Shown piece after piece: positions 5,099-5,191 of a stretch of DNA of 5,191 bases. How positions within the stretch are numbered: the stretch's first letter is position 1; each line of letters opens with the position of its first letter. The stretch is from Anaerolineae bacterium (GTDB taxonomy: Bacteria; Chloroflexota; Anaerolineae; Promineifilales; Promineifilaceae). The translations under genes were made by a program, and so were the position numbers. The notes beneath the pieces are model-generated. The model was not told the origin of the DNA. It saw only the letters and a program-made list of their open reading frames with translations, and searched no databases. The stretch lies in contig JANQSK010000307.1 in NCBI GenBank assembly GCA_028284105.1, positions 1 to 5,191 of the forward strand, written 5' to 3'.

Positions 5099-5113
5099 CT
5101 CGAGGTTCCGAAG
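5090..5113 (+). promoter_or_regulatory. Nested dyad that competes with the upstream inverted repeat
   Basis: CTTCG (5090-5094) and CGAAG (5109-5113) flank the perfect palindrome CCTCGAGG (5098-5105 or within one base) with 3-nt spacers. The left arm overlaps the right arm of the 5050-5098 repeat, so as RNA the two structures exclude each other; as DNA the symmetry would suit a dimeric repressor. Confidence 0.35.
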
Positions 5114-5122
5114 CTTATTTCT

Positions 5123-5175
5123 AAGTAATTTTCAACAAATATTTTGAATACTCAAGGGTAAAATGAAAATTACTT
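5123..5175 (+). repeat. 12-bp perfect inverted repeat directly before a ribosome binding site
   Basis: AAGTAATTTTCA (5123-5134) and TGAAAATTACTT (5164-5175) are exact reverse complements around a 29-nt loop. The right arm ends 2 nt before the AGGAG at 5178. The arms are AT-rich. This could be an operator overlapping the promoter of the next gene or a leader hairpin that places the ribosome binding site at its foot. Confidence 0.6.
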
Positions 5176-5177
5176 TC

Positions 5178-5182
5178 AGGAG
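5178..5182 (+). promoter_or_regulatory. Shine-Dalgarno site for a plus-strand gene beyond the right edge
   Basis: AGGAG is followed by 9 nt up to the window edge, so a start codon at or just after position 5192 would be properly spaced. The structured leader before it supports a gene starting there; its identity is unknown. Confidence 0.5.
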
Positions 5183-5191
5183 AACAAAAGC

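Larger units (their letters stand above)
4734..5191. other. Gene-free intergenic region between divergent genes
   Basis: About 460 bp of AT-rich sequence with no ORF of credible length or composition in any frame and no tRNA-like or rRNA-like pattern that I can see. The left part should hold the promoter of the hypothetical gene (minus strand); a weak TTGTCT near 4763-4768 is the only -35-like match noticed. The right 140 bp hold two inverted repeats, a dyad and a ribosome binding site, which look like the regulatory leader of a plus-strand gene that begins beyond the window. Confidence 0.5.

Overview
This is a 5.2 kb bacterial window of moderate GC (mid-40s percent by eye) with five protein-coding genes: four on the minus strand and one (arfB) on the plus strand. 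No rRNA, tRNA, IS element or CRISPR array is visible. The organism cannot be fixed from the sequence. An extracellular beta-sandwich spliced into a membrane transporter, heptamer micro-repeats of the CCCCAAT type and a predicted iPGM-like metalloenzyme together suggest an environmental Chloroflexota (Anaerolineae-like) genome; this is an inference.

Layout. 1-72: downstream flank of the first gene, with a small hairpin and a possible ribosome binding site for a minus-strand gene beyond the left edge. 73-1026 (-): alkaline-phosphatase-superfamily metalloenzyme. 1027-1196: divergent promoter region. 1197-1625 (+): ArfB, a stalled-ribosome rescue hydrolase. 1612-1650: an inverted repeat between the convergent arfB and AhpD genes. 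1680-2243 (-): an AhpD-like peroxidase-related protein read through an in-frame TGA. 2253-4289 (-): a UMF1/Atg22-type MFS transporter with a large extracellular insert. 4401-4721 (-): an unrecognised 106-residue protein. 4722-5191: gene-free, ending in two inverted repeats and a ribosome binding site for a plus-strand gene just beyond the right edge.

The main discovery candidate is the gene at 1680-2243. A standard gene caller sees two short ORFs split by a TGA at 1998-2000. The two halves are in the same frame and together make one complete 187-residue AhpD-family protein. The TGA falls exactly on the second cysteine of the redox motif, giving Cys79-His-Tyr-Sec82. A stem-loop begins 6 nt after the TGA. 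Its apical loop is AGGUCU, placed 17 nt after the TGA, which from memory is the loop and spacing of the E. coli fdhF SECIS element. The simplest reading is a selenoprotein with selenocysteine at the peroxidatic position, not a pseudogene.

The selenoprotein gene follows the MFS transporter by 9 nt and its ribosome binding site overlaps the transporter's stop codon, so the two are very probably co-transcribed and translationally coupled. The transporter carries a roughly 175-residue extracellular insert and appears to have 14 rather than 12 membrane helices. A functional link between transported substrate and thiol/selenol redox chemistry is possible, but the substrate is unknown.
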